Source of the DNA: Diplonema papillatum
Taxonomy: Eukaryota > Euglenozoa > Diplonemea > Diplonemida > Diplonemidae
Length of the DNA: 64,000 bases
Direction of reading: 5' to 3'
Assembly: GCA_030068145.1 (NCBI GenBank)
Contig: JAPJBO010000284.1
Span: 124,001 to 188,000, forward strand
Below are positions 35,621-46,775 of the stretch, piece by piece (position 1 is the first letter of the stretch; every line of letters starts with the position of its first letter). The notes under the pieces are model-generated. The model was not told where the DNA came from, ran no database searches, and saw only the letters and a list, made by a program, of their open reading frames with translations. A program made the position numbers and the translations under genes.

Positions 35621-36411
35621 AGAAATTGGTGCGACGAAAGCGACGCTACCTCCCCCCAACGGGCTGCCGTCTTCCAACACAGAAACACCCCGAGCCTGAT
35701 CGTGGCCGGCTGGCCCCCCGCCCACGAAAGGAGGGTCTGCTTCTTTACCGGGGTAGCTTGACATAGAGGAACTGCCGCACCTGTATTGCGCAGTGCCGAA
35801 GAGAGCACACGCAGGGGACTGCTGTCGAGGCCCATCGCCCCAAACACCGCCGACAGGGACTTCGCATACGTAAGTAGCCCCTGAGGCCTCACGCCTGTTG
35901 CCGCCAGAAAGACACACGCAACATTCGCATCGATCAGGAGGCCGCGCTCCGATGTCCAGGCCTGGAGCCGACGCCACAAGCCACGGCGCTCCTGGAGGGT
36001 GGTCTCGGCCCAGATCGTCTGCGCGAGTGCCGTCAAGCGCGCTTCCGCCTGCGGCACCGTCACTCGCGCCTCCCCCGTACGGATCGTGCGCCCAGGTGTC
36101 CAACCCGTCAGCAGACTGTGGATGGCGCGGCCTAAAGCTGTTTGCGGACGGCTCGCCAACCCTGGCGCCTGAGAGGACACGCTGGAGGGTCTCAGCAACG
36201 TCGGACAGCCGCTCAGCAACGTCGAAGAAGGCGCCAATGCAGGCACAGCTCTTGCACGACCAGGCGGTTTCGGAAGAGGGAGGTCTCTCCTTGCGTGAAG
36301 GGTCTGGCGAGGCTCCACGATCTGGGGCGTGAGGACGTGAGTTTGCTTGATTTTGCCCGGATGGACAGACTTTGTAACTGGCAAGGGCTTTTGGGGCCGG
36401 AGGACGGCCAG
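35596..36411 (-). pseudogene. Truncated tyrosine recombinase (YR) ORF
   Basis: Frame 36384-35596 contains a core-binding-like region (LWRRLQAWTSERGLLIDANV, LTYAKSLSAVFGAMG) and then LGVFLCWKTAARWGEVASL. The A-R-x-G-E segment matches the box I catalytic Arg of tyrosine recombinases. Box II (H-x-x-R) and the nucleophilic Tyr are missing because the frame runs into the 180-bp repeat. The first third looks more protein-like in the neighbouring frame (ETAWSCKSCACIGAFFDVAE, about 36270-36180), implying a frameshift. It cannot be active. Confidence 0.6.
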
Positions 36412-37290
36412 TCAATGTTTTCCTCCGGCCTTTCCGTTTCCCTGCGACTTCTTGTACTGCCGCCTCGGACGCTCCGTCTTTTCCCGTTGTCCTCGAATCC
36501 CGGCCACGACCTTGTCGAACGGATCATCCGTTAACTGTTGGAGACCGCGCATGACGGATTTCCGGCTTATTCCCTCCTCAACGTAGACGCGCTGGGCACG
36601 GAGGTCCAGAAGGAGGTCGTTACCGAGCTTCACCTGCTCAGGGCAGCTTTCCCAACCGTCTGTCGTCGCCGCCGATATCAACCAGCACTTGAGCCTCGTA
36701 AAGGTGTCATGGAGAAGATCACCACCTGGCAAATGCCGCCTCCCAGCAACATACGCCACGTCAAGGTCCCGGACTAGCGTCTCCGGGTCAACGGCCATCT
36801 GTCCCTTCCAGTCCAACACGTTCTTTGCCTCAGCCACAAACGACCGAAGAGTCGACTCCGAAGGTGCGCCCTTCTTCACGCTCTGCAGCTCCGCCACCGC
36901 CTGGCGAAGGGCTCCGAGCTCCAGTCGCAGAGCTGCACCATCGTCGACGGCAGCCCGCCTAGGTGAAATCGGAGGACTTTGCGGCGGCGTTGGTGGGCGG
37001 GGTCCCTCTTGATCGGCGTTGTCGTCCCTGTCCGGGCGCCTGAGTTCCGGTGCGCCGGCTTTCCACTTGGAGCTAGCCTTCATTGCCAGCTTCAGAATCC
37101 GCGGGTTGATCAGCGACGCATCCGCGAGCAGAGCTGCTACCTTCCACGCTTCTAGCGCCTCCACCTTCTCGTCCAAATCACTACCCACGTCCACCTCCAG
37201 GAGATCCCGCACTTTTGTTGCTGCCAGAGTGACTAGTGCCTCCTCCCAAACTCTTCTGGTGTTGGTTTGGGTAGGTGCTCCTCCTGCCAT
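36412..37290 (-). CDS. gag-like ORF1 of the recombinase element
   Basis: 292 residues from the ATG at 37290 (MAGGAPTQTNTRRVWEEALV). A helical N-terminal half (VRDLLEVDVGSDLDEKVEAL), a Pro-rich linker (EGPRPPTPPQSPPISPRRA), a coiled-coil-like stretch (ALRLELGALRQAVAELQ), a second helical domain and a very basic end (GQREKTERPRRQYKKSQGN) that could bind nucleic acid. This fits a retroelement nucleocapsid protein in architecture only; no zinc knuckle is present. The upstream poly-Leu extension comes from the CTA array and is not coding. Confidence 0.5.
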   Translation of the reverse strand: MAGGAPTQTNTRRVWEEALVTLAATKVRDLLEVDVGSDLDEKVEALEAWKVAALLADASLINPRILKLAMKASSKWKAGAPELRRPDRDDNADQEGPRPPTPPQSPPISPRRAAVDDGAALRLELGALRQAVAELQSVKKGAPSESTLRSFVAEAKNVLDWKGQMAVDPETLVRDLDVAYVAGRRHLPGGDLLHDTFTRLKCWLISAATTDGWESCPEQVKLGNDLLLDLRAQRVYVEEGISRKSVMRGLQQLTDDPFDKVVAGIRGQREKTERPRRQYKKSQGNGKAGGKH

Positions 37291-37320
37291 GCGCTTTGCT
37301 CCAATTCCCACGGTAAACCA

Positions 37321-37830
<510 letters not shown>

Positions 37831-37859
37831 CAAACGAGGTAAATGTGCTGTAGCCCACA

Positions 37860-38280
37860 CGAAACACAGAATCTGGGTTCAGTGGCGGGCGGAAAGCATT
37901 CAATAAAAAAGACCCACTTTGTAGTGTTTTGTTTCTCCCCCTCCTCCTTCGAAGTAAGCACAAGGCAGCTCCTCGAGTATTTGGGCGGGTCTCCATGAAG
38001 AAGAGAAAAGTAAAGCAAGACCTGCCCCTGCGCCTGCTGTCTCCGGCTGCTTCGGCAGGCCTCAAGTATTTCCTACAAAGCAGGTGCTTATACAAAAAAA
38101 AAAAAAAGACAGGCGCTTCGTTTTGTTTGTGCGTGCCGGGTGATCGTTTTCCCACTTGTATTTACCCTGTGTATATTCAGGTAAGGAATTCTGATCAACC
38201 ACCAAAACACGCTGCCTACGTCTTTTTACAAAACTTGAAGGGCAACCCGCAAGATTGTTAGTACTAAAAAATCGAAAGAA
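37860..38280 (+). repeat. Composite repeat block
   Basis: In order: the inverted SINE-like module (37870-37970), the double-hairpin motif copy 3 (stem 37983-37992 with 38018-38027; CTGCTTCGGCAG at 38047-38058), a SINE-like 3' end with A run (38060-38108), and copy 2 of the ~180-bp repeat (38096-38275). Confidence 0.7.
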
Positions 38281-38284
38281 CCCG

Positions 38285-39350
38285 CGTGTACAAGTCGACC
38301 GAACAAAATGAGTTGAGTGATAAGATATGTGTGAGGGAGCTGACAACACGGGTGGAAGAATGCGCGCATACCAAGCGCGGTACCTCTGAATCGGACCGTC
38401 ACCCTTCACCAGAAGCGGGCGGGAGTGCCACGTCTTTTGCTCCCACAAGTCGATGTCTCTGTGTGTGTTTTAACAAGGTCGGCATGCGCAAATGATGAAG
38501 AAGAAAGCAGCTGGCCAGTTCGGCGCATTCGGCTCAAGACTTCTGTTTTCATCTTGCACGGGGTTTGCATGTCAGTTGTAACTCGTCGTAATGTGGACCG
38601 AAAGTGAACAGGGTGTTGCTTAGCGCTTAGCAGGAGAGCCCAAACTGTGCAAAAGTGGGTCTTTATGGTCCCCGCCGGTTTGGCGACACATTTTGCGGGA
38701 GTTTTATCAACCGACTCCGATACGGATCGAACCTGTCGGGGGTTTCCGAATGTTTCTGGGTTCCCTGTGGGGTTGTGTGCCAGTCGGACAACTCGTGCTG
38801 GCAAGGGGTTATCAATGAGACCCACGTCGAGGAAATACAGGCTCCACTCCTCCTGTGGGCCTTTGAAGCGTGGATGATGCCTCTCGCGCTGCTCCCCTTG
38901 AGGTTCCTGGCTCATGCCAAAGCGCCGCCGCCCGGGTTAAGGGGTTGCGGCATCAGGCGTGGGCCAGGGTCAGGGCGGCTGTTCGGAGGGGTCACCACCA
39001 ATTTGTTGCATTAGTGTGATTGTCAGGCCTTCGACTACCCTGAGCAACGCACTATATCTTTCCTCGACGTCAGTTGTATCCCCGAGCAGCTTGCGCCGCA
39101 TTCCCGTATTCCGCAGCCGTTGGCACTGCAGACATTGACGAGTCTGGCCTTTCAGTGGTCAAAAAAGGTGCGGTCTATTACTGGCCATCCAATACGACCT
39201 GTGCACCGAGAAGAGCCGGTGGAGGCTTTGGAAAGCATACCTGTGGAACTGCCTGCACGCGGCCCAAGCGACAGCCTTGGCGAACCACCGCGGAATATTG
39301 GGACAGGCAAAATAGTTGTGCTCCACTCGCTGCCGGAACTGACCTATCGG
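38285..39350. other. Interval with decayed coding-like fragments
   Basis: The minus strand around 38880-38690 (LYFLDVGLIDNPLPARVVRL) resembles a stretch at 39935-39830 (MLVNSLLARVAQFGNAELIG), suggesting two relics of one mobile-element protein. 38993-39055 is the inverse of the direct repeats at 54966-55075. No intact gene. Confidence 0.3.
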
Positions 39351-39499
39351 CGTCACCTGTCGGGCAGTTTGCGGTCAGTCGTTCGTGAACATCCGAACCA
39401 ATCCCCAGAGGGGGTTGGCTCGTTGCAACACTTGTTGGGCGCTGCTGATAGTAGTAGTCTGAACTTGATGTGCAGCAACAATCTGTGACGATAGACTGC

Positions 39500-39745
39500 A
39501 CAAGTAGTAGATTGCGTCGTTCTGAGGTAGAACTTCCTGAGGTACTTCAACCTGTTTGTCTCTTTCGTAGAGTTCCCAGTTGCTCGCGCAACGAATACCC
39601 TCGACGTTGTCGACGCGAGCTCCGTGGTGACGGGAGACTCGCTCAGAGTGGTGTTCCTGACGACTGTCCATTCATCCGCACTGGATCCGTTGTCCGCACT
39701 CGCAATGATTAAGAATTGAACGCATCTCCCACTCTTACCACTCAT
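39500..39745 (-). pseudogene. Possible F5/8-type C (discoidin-like) domain fragment
   Basis: Minus-strand frame: SADNGSSADEWTVVRNTTLS, then STTSRVFVARATGNSTKETN, then RLKYLRKFYL. The run 'S.D.GSS...WTVV...T', 'T.R.FV....GNST' and a final E/K-x-x-x-Y resembles the end of carbohydrate-binding F5/8C domains. The frame then runs into the TAG-associated repeat (39505). Probably an exon fragment or relic; the family call is tentative. Confidence 0.3.
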
Positions 39746-40259
39746 CGGTGACTTTTAATCCTCTTTTCAAAGTTCTTTGCATCTTTCCATCACTGTACTT
39801 GTTCGCTATCGGCCTCCGGGAGATATTTAGCCTTAGCAGAGGGATACCTGCCGATCAGCTCAGCATTCCCAAACTGAGCGACTCGTGCCAGCAAGGAGTT
39901 AACCAACATGGCTCGTCGAGGAAATGCACAAGTTTTCGATGAAGGACCCCCGACGTCTGCGCTCTGCGTTCGCATCCCTTGTTGCCTACGTACAGATCCT
40001 CCCATAGGTAGTCAATCGTGAGAAAGTGCCTGCAAATCCAAATTACTAGCCTTCCGCTCCGGGTCGAGATGAGAGCTGGGCCGTGGCCTCAGAGTAGAGC
40101 CCCAGTGTGAAGCGGTTCCTCGCATAAACACATCTAACAGCCGGGGAGAGAAGATAGAGAGAGACGAGTTAGAGTACAGGGACCATCTCACCGGGGAGTT
40201 TCCGGTCTCCTCACTTCTCTTCGTGCTGCTACGGCGGGCGTAAGTCGCTCCCAAGGCGC

Positions 40260-40510
40260 GCTGCAGCTCGCGGCTGACGTCGGGCCTTGCGGATTCCTCG
40301 CGCGGCCGCACGTCCTTCTGTTCGCCCGGGAGCTGGTCGTCGAGCCCGCGGACGTGGCGCACGAGGTGTTCGACATGGCCAAACCCAGCGGACCCGGACA
40401 AAATCCGGCTGGCCGACCTGCTGCGGAGCGGCCAGGCGGGGACGGTGCTGTCGATCCCGGTGGACTCCAAGGCGTTCTTCAACTACGACTGCCACGGTGG
40501 GTGACGGCGC
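40260..40510 (+). pseudogene. GC-rich coding-like fragment with frameshift, unidentified
   Basis: On the plus strand one frame reads FLARPHVLLFARELVVEPAD then VAHEVFDMAKPS. One base shift later another reads DPDKIRLADLLRSGQAG then TVLSIPVDSKAFFNYDCHGG before a stop. Both halves look like protein, and DPDKIRLADLL recalls an EF-hand loop or regulatory-subunit sequence without being diagnostic. Exon-like GC content on the plus strand is unusual in this window; it follows a dispersed repeat and may have been carried by it. Confidence 0.3.
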
Positions 40511-40985
40511 CGGAGTGGGGCGCTGCCGGGGGTGCTCTGGCCGGCGGGTGAGCTCGCTTTGCGGTACGCTGCGGGCCCTCTTGTTCTTCGCGACTGCGCG
40601 GCCTGCGACGGCGGCTAACGCCTTGATGGGGAAATACAGCCTCCATTGAGAACGGTACGTCCCTGCGAAACGCTCACTTCCGTCCTCAGTCCAGCTGCAA
40701 AACGTAGGCGGAAACCCCGGAAAAGTAGGAGTAGTTTGAACTTGATGTGCAGCAACAAATCTGTGACGACAGACTGCACAAGCCGCTACCGACTACCTCT
40801 TTGCACGCGTCGTGTCATGCTTCGGTCGCTTCTTGCCCCGCGTACTGTTTGTCTCCGGTGCGCTTCACGTCCGCTGTGCCGTCTGACGAGCTCGAGGAAT
40901 CACCAGATGATTCGGCGCACTTCCTGGCACACATTTCTCGTAGAACATAGAAAACGTAGACAAGGTTAAGGTCAAGGAAGCATAC

Positions 40986-43860
40986 ACTCTGCGCCATAAG
41001 GACGGTTCCGACGACGGTGTTGATGTACAAGTAAACGAGACCCGGCCCGACCTGATTCGCTTCCACGTCCAAGCCCACACCGAGTTTGTTCAAGAAATCA
41101 AATCCTAGGATGTGGCGCATTGACACCGTCATATTCGTGACCCACGGTCTCTCGCTATCGACTTCCCACGTCTGTGTGAACAAGTGTTAACAATGTGTGC
41201 GTTTTGTTGCTGTACAATGAAGGAGACGACCACACCCGAACAAAGGCGGCATCAATGGAAACTTGAAGTAGACATAGCGTGCGCTCAGTGCCGCCTGATC
41301 GTCGATACTCGAGAGAGACGAGTTAGAGTGCAGGGATCATCTCTCCGGGGAGCCCCGCTACTGTCCCGTACTACTACGGCGGACTCGATATATGCCGCCC
41401 GGTATCTCGGCAACAACACTCCTGCTGGGTCTTGTTCTTTGTTGAACGCCTACCAACCAGGCCCTGTCGCCAAAATCGAAATTTCCGCCGGTTCATGGGA
41501 ACATTGGAAAAAAGACGAAAATCGTTAGCGTCCGCTCAAGCCAATTTTTACCAGGAACGGAGTTCCCGGAGTAAGTCTAGTAATTCTGACCCACCCGGAC
41601 CCGGAACCCGCAAAACCCATTCTGGGACAAAATACCGTGGCGCGGGTAATAAGTACGTGCGCTCGGCTAAAGGCCGGCGCGGGGCGAGACTGGAGGCAGC
41701 TGTTAAAGTTTGGGAAACAGTAAAGTTCGGGCGCAGCTAAGTTCGGGCGATGCTAAGTTTGGGTGATGCAAATTTCTGGTGAACCAAAGTTCAGGCGAAG
41801 CAAAGTTCGGGCGAAGCTAAGTTCCAGTGAACCAAAGTTCGGGCGCAGCTGAGTTCGGGCGAAGCAAAGTTCGGGCGAAGCTAAGTTCCAGTGAACCAAA
41901 GTTCGGGTGCAGCTGAGTTCGGGCGAAGCAATTCGGGTGAAGCTAAGTTCCAGTGAACCAAAGTTCGGGCGCAGCTAAGTTCGGGCGAAGCAAAGTTCTG
42001 GTGAAGCAAAGCAAAGTTCGGGCGAAGCTAAGTTCCAGTGAACCAAAGTTCGGGCGCAGCTGAGTTCGGGCGAAGCAAAGTTCGGGCGAAGCTAAGTTCC
42101 AGTGAACCAAAGTTCGGGTGCAGCTGAGTTCGGCGAAGCAATTCGGGTGAAGCTAAGTTCCAGTGAACCAAAGTTCGGGCGCAGCTAAGTTCGGGCGAAG
42201 CAAAGTTCTGGTGAAGCAAAGCAAAGTTCGGGCGAAGCAAAGTTTGGTGAAGCAAGCAAAGTTCGGGCGAAGCAAAGTTCGGGTTCTGGTGATGCTGAGT
42301 TCGGCGTGTGGTAGCAAGTTTGGCCTGTGTGGCAAGTTCGGCGCCAGTACCCGGGGGAGACACCCCGGACCCCCCCCACTCCGTTTCCCGTGGTGACCCA
42401 AATAGCGCGAGATACGGCCTGAAGGCCGACGCCGGCTCACTCTGCCACCCCTTTGCATTTTGGCAGGGGGAAAAAAAGCTAGCCTTGCACATCCCCAGCT
42501 CCAAAAAAACAATACACTTTTGAGTGTAGAGAAAAGTGGGGTTGGCTCGGATAGAGGCTATTCACATTGCATGTTCATAGGACCTCCAGTTTCGAAACTA
42601 CGGTGTCAAAATGAAAATATGTCGGACATATAAGGGGGATTTGAAACTATAGCCGGACATTTAAGGTAGTTTGCCCCTCGACTATACTGGCTCCGTCTGT
42701 TGCTTCGTCTTTACCCATGCAAAAATCGAAAGTAGAAAGGTCAGGCAGTGATTCGGTGTGTTTGTTCAAGCGAGGGGTGAAGTTACGATGGTTTCGGGAT
42801 AGCGACGGGGTTATTTAACCTTGTACGAGTGTGAGGTATATTCGTCGGATATATTAATCTTCTAAGATCTGCGATCTTATATGACAAAAACAAACGGCCC
42901 GCAGTTTGCAGTTTTGCTTCAATACCAGATGGACTCGATTAAAGTGAATTTCAGGCGAAAGTTGAGGGTCAAAAAGCATACAGCTGACCACTTGTGCTGG
43001 ATCGGGGTGGGCTTCTCGGGGATATCGCGGTGGGTGAAGATGAAGTCCTTGTGCACAACGTTGAGGTGAGCGGAATCGGCGCCGTTCTCTGGAATCTCGG
43101 AGATGTGGGTGAGGATCTCGTGCCCACTCCAGGCCGCGTGCTTCCACTTGCCGTTTGAGACGTTCTCATCGTTCCGAGGGAACCAGCTCGGTTCTCTGCC
43201 CTCAGCATCGTACCACACGTAGATCATGTTCAGTGCCTCAAACGCGGGGTAGCTTCTAATGGCACTTCCAGGTGGCACGGAATCGGAGTATTCGATGCCT
43301 TCGCACTCGCCATCGGTGTTGAACCGCCACGCGTGGAACGGGCAAACGACGCAGTTGTCGACGACTTTTCCGTGATGCGCCAAGTTTGCTCCGAGATGCG
43401 GGCAGTAGGCGTCGAGGATGCCGAGCTTACCATCCATCGTACGGAAGGCGACCATCTGCTTGCCGCAGGCCTGCACGCTTCTCACCTTCCCGGGCTTCAA
43501 GTCCTTCGCGTCAAGGATTTTGAACCAGCCGTTCGGAAACGGCGGCATCATGTCCAGAGCGATCCGCTTGCTGATGGGCGGCCGGCCAGCGCCCTGCCAG
43601 CCTCCCTCGAAGATGAGGATAGATCTGTTCCACCGGAACAGCCAGAGCCCGACGAGCACGCCGGCGACCAGCCAGCAGTTCCCCTGCACCCACTCCGCCG
43701 CGTCCAGCGCCACGGGGATCGCGTAATCGTCGGCGAAGTCCTGCGCCCAATCCATCCACGCATTGACGGTCACCTCGTCGAACGTCGCGTTGCCCGAGGG
43801 GATGAGAGCCGCGCATCCGGCTGCGCAAAGCAGCGCGAGAACGCAGCTTTTGCCCATCAT
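40986..43860 (-). CDS. Rieske [2Fe-2S] oxygenase, Neverland/DAF-36 type (3' exon not found)
   Basis: Exon 1 is 43860-42982 (293 codons), exon 2 is 41171-40986 (62 codons). The intron 42981-41172 (GTATGC...ACACAG) is phase 0 and 1.8 kb. The N-terminus has a signal-like segment and a membrane helix (NCWLVAGVLVGLWLF, about 61-75). The Rieske centre is C153-P-H155 ... C173-P-F-H176. The mononuclear iron site is ENGADSAHLNVVH with H265 and H270. Exon 2 reads TWEVDSERPW, then QVGPGLVYLYINTVVGTVLM, a clear match to the family's catalytic domain, and joins HKWSA to TWEVD as family members do. These enzymes make 7-dehydrosterols by cholesterol 7-desaturation in ER membranes. The last ~100 residues are missing: another GTATGC donor follows AQS at 40985, but I found no next exon. 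The gene may extend far downstream or be broken by repeats. Confidence 0.8.
41308..41400 (+). repeat. Dispersed repeat, GAGACGAGTTAGAGTG family, in the Rieske intron
   Basis: GAGAGAGACGAGTTAGAGTG, CATCTCTCCGGGGAG and CTACTACGGCGG, as at 40155-40260. Confidence 0.6.
41700..42340. repeat. Minisatellite in the Rieske intron
   Basis: About 40 degenerate units of 15-16 bases around AAGTTCGGGCGAAGC (variants with TTCCAGTGAACC or TTCTGGTG). A higher-order period of about 211 bases is visible: GGGCGCAGCTGAGTTCGGGC at 41841 recurs at 42052 with the same order of variants. Confidence 0.9.
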
Positions 43861-45100
43861 CGCTTTGCTTTATTCTCTTACAATTATGCTAGAGGGGGGA
43901 AAATCTTAGTTTCGTGTTCAGGCGCTGGCCTCTCATGTGTTTGATGCTAGCATCAAGTCTTCTTCGCGGAATGCGGAGTCTTATTTTCTGTTCTTTTCTT
44001 TCGTTCGTTGTCGACAACCTCTTGTTTCTCCTTCTACTTTCTTTACCATGGTCTTTTTGGACTTTCTGGTGCCGTAGAGTAGTTCTTCTTTCTCTGTGCC
44101 GCTCACACGGGAGCCCCAGCCCCGGGAAGTGGCGACAAGGTGTATGCTCTGGGTACGCCGCAGCGCGCTACACAGCGATCCCGCGAGGTTCACCCGCCAG
44201 CCCTGCTCATAGCCGAGACAATCGTCAGCAACCCGACGACAGACAGATGCCTCTTGCAATGCCAGTCTCTGGGTACGGAAGTGGGTGCGAAGTCATGGAT
44301 ATGTCAGGCGGTGCCCTACTAGTGCAAGACTTCCGGATGAAGCAGGAGAAAATACAAGGAACTGTGGGAGCGTGATGGACACCCACAACGTACCGAAGCT
44401 TCTGCACACTATGTTGATCACAACATTTTCTATACACCAGCCACCACCAACCAAGGCGGTTCGCGCAAGAAGGGATCGAGCCATGGCAGTTGTCAAGTTG
44501 GGTGACACTGGTAGTGGTCGGATGTCAGTTGTCGAAGCGTCACGGTAGCATGGCGGATGACTGACGCATTCTAGAGCAGTGTACGCGAGTGAGAAAGGCT
44601 CGCAACGAGCTCCGCGGACTCGTTTTCTCACTTTCTGCGTCTGTCAAGCCATCCTGCCTCGCTCCGGGTCCCCCAAAGAAGTCTGCGATAATGTGCGATA
44701 ATCGTGCGATAATCATTATCGCACATGCGATAACGTGCGATAATATGCGAAAATCGTGCGATAATGCGCCAAAATCCCAAATGCGATAATATGCGATAAT
44801 GCGAATCGTTTGACTAGGGTCAATCTACTGTTTAAAAGTGTCCCAATGGACCATTTTTCAACCTTAAATATAACGACAAAGCCGGCTCCGAAAACTGGAT
44901 TTTCGGGTGCAAAACACCAATTCTGCACGAAATACCGCTGGATGTGCACCCAACGGGCGTTGAATGGTTGCTGAACAAGGGTGTCAAAAATGCTGTCCAA
45001 AGTCGTGCCACCCTTTTACCCCAGGCTACTTCAACCGCCAAAATTGACTTTAAATTCATACTGGGAGACCAGGAGGCCCTCATCTGCGGTGGAAAACACC
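43861..45100. other. Intergenic, with a GCGATAAT cluster
   Basis: No gene recognised from 43861 to 44680. 44680-44810 holds about ten TGCGATAA or TTATCGCA motifs, listed separately. 44820-45100 has open frames in both strands without recognisable motifs. Confidence 0.45.
44683..44806. repeat. Clustered TGCGATAAT repeat with a perfect palindrome
   Basis: About ten copies of (A)TGCGATAAT in 125 bases. At 44704-44724 two arms GTGCGATAAT / ATTATCGCAC face each other around one base. This may be a foldback element or a binding-site cluster; nothing decides between them. Confidence 0.6.
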
Positions 45101-45110
45101 AGCAAAAACG

Positions 45111-45356
45111 CTATGTGTTGTGGCTCGTAACCAACCGCCACGGGGCACTACTTCCACCAGGTGAAAGTGCTTCCGCTTTCTCGAGAGAGATGATGTAACC
45201 ATTCGTTGTGAATCTTCTGGCACATTCCTCCCATGAGAGTACGAATACCTGCTGGTCGCCGTAGCACACCCATTCGTCATTTTCCTTCAGCACGGTATAG
45301 TAATCATGCCTACACGGAATCTTTTTCAGTATACGAGAAATCGAATACTGACACAT
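45111..45356 (-). pseudogene. Fragment resembling the His box of a ubiquitin-specific protease
   Basis: Minus-strand frame HDYYTVLKENDEWVCYGDQQ, then VFVLSWEECARRFTTNGYII, then SLEKAE. The pattern H-x-Y-Y-x-V-x-K...W...D..V..S.EE......GYI resembles the C-terminal box of C19 peptidases (GHYxAYVK...W..FDD..V......AY.LFY). Upstream minus frames (45907-45310) are open but unrecognised. Either the last exon of a diverged gene or a relic. Confidence 0.3.
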
Positions 45357-45917
45357 GTGCAGGAATGGATGATGCGGTGCGCCACGTGTTCAACGACAGC
45401 GGAATGCTGTCGCAACCGTCACCACCGGTGTCTCGATCATGCGATGCCAACGTTGTGACAGCTACAAGAAGCAAGACGACCTGAGGAGTCGAAGACCCGC
45501 ACTGCTGCGGAGGGGCCCCACCACCGGGCCGTCTCGGATCTCTCCGACAGAAAACAGGTGCATGGTCAAGAGACAGCAGAACGAAAGCAAGCACGGATGG
45601 AACAGACATGTTGGTTTGCGACGGTTGACCAATGCGTCTCATCGTCAAGTAAGCAAGCACGCGAGCCCAGGTGTGCAGCAACCGCGCTAACCCCCACCAC
45701 GGCAAAGCAAACTTTCGGCATATCGATAAATCGGCCAGAACAAAGGGGTCCCAGCGGGCCGGCCTCAACCGCTTGGGACGAAACGTCGCCCCACCCTTAG
45801 CTACCGGTATAATATATCGGGGAGGTGGCCTCTTCCCGATTACCACGACCAGCGCATACGAAACCTGATTCGGGAATCGAGGCCATGGGTTTGACTGTTG
45901 CGTTGTCATCGTCAAAT

Positions 45918-46046
45918 TGAGCCAGTCCACCCGTATTTCCTGGAAGTGCGTCGAATTGCCTGCTGTTGTCTAGGATGTGTTTTCTGCATTCTAACCTCAC
46001 CAATTATAGTGTATCACAGTCTATCAGCCAGGGGTCGACCGGCTCA
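45918..46046. mobile_element. TIR element of the TGAGCCGGTCC family, no TSD
   Basis: Ends TGAGCCAGTCCACCC and GGGGTCGACCGGCTCA. The interior TTCTGCATTCTAACCTCA recurs at 60037-60055 and, inverted, at 63073-63085. The flanking bases do not match. Confidence 0.6.
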
Positions 46047-46275
46047 GGCACATGACTGATCCATTTTGCACACCATCCGTGTCATTCGAGTATGTGATGT
46101 GTCGCTATTGCAGTTTACTGAGGAATAGGAGCAAGACGCATGGCTAGATGAGCACGGCCACCTCGAATCGACGCCAGAAGAATTCGGGGTGGGGCTGGCT
46201 TCGACGACAAGTAATATCCCGGTGAATGGTAGCTCTCCTGAACTAGCCCGAACCAACAGGATCAAAGAATGTCAG

Positions 46276-46518
46276 TCACACCTTCCCGATTCTTTTTTCG
46301 GGCTGGTGGCGTGACGTCGTCCCAGCGGCGATCATGGCTTGCCTCATGGTCGGTGGTCTTCCCCTTCGTTTGTTTGTGAGTATCCGCTTTGGTTCCACCC
46401 TTTGTTTTGAGATGGATGCGCGGGCCGACCGGAGGAAGGGGTCAGCACAAGCCCCAGGTAGCCAAGCCAGTGCGAGAGGCCAGAAGACGCCTGCTCCAAT
46501 TCCTGTGCGCTGCCGCAT
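46276..46518 (-). other. Small unassigned frame, 80 codons
   Basis: MRQRTGIGAGVFWPLALAWL begins with a signal-like hydrophobic stretch, followed by a basic segment (RVEPKRILTNKRRGRPPTM). No homology recognised; it may be chance. Confidence 0.2.
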
Positions 46519-46775
46519 GCTCTTTACCTAACGAAATGCAGGAGTCCGCTGCCGAAACAGAGCTTCACGAAGCCTCGAAAGGGAGAGGTTCCTGGGGAAA
46601 GGTACACACGCAACAGCAGTGCCTCCAACACTGGGAAGCGCCGAGCATTCCATGAACGGTGCTAGTTGTTCCAGAATACAGCAAGTGGCGGCAGCGGACA
46701 GGGGGGTTAAGCCCAGTACGCAAGAGAACCAGGGTGCAACGGCGCATTCAGGATCTGGGACTGTGGTCTGCACGC

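Larger units (their letters stand above)
35435..37320 (-). mobile_element. Decayed tyrosine-recombinase retroelement between two TAG arrays
   Basis: Read on the minus strand: a gag-like ORF (37290-36412), a recombinase N-terminal region (36411-35596) and a ~180-bp 3' repeat (35620-35436), with TAG arrays directly outside both ends. Order and content recall DIRS/Ngaro/PAT-type elements, but reverse transcriptase and RNase H are absent between the two ORFs, and the recombinase stops soon after its first catalytic Arg. It is therefore a non-autonomous derivative or internally deleted copy. A Crypton-like origin is the alternative; the gag-like ORF argues against it. Confidence 0.65.

Noticed and set aside
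35567-36415. Alternative 282-codon frame over the recombinase region
   Set aside because: Only its first third looks protein-like; the tyrosine-recombinase motif is in the other frame, so I read it as a frameshifted relic and not a second gene.
45310-45930. 206-codon minus frame
   Set aside because: Starts inside a TIR element and at a non-ATG codon, matches no family, and overlaps another frame with a better protein-like signal at 45111-45356.
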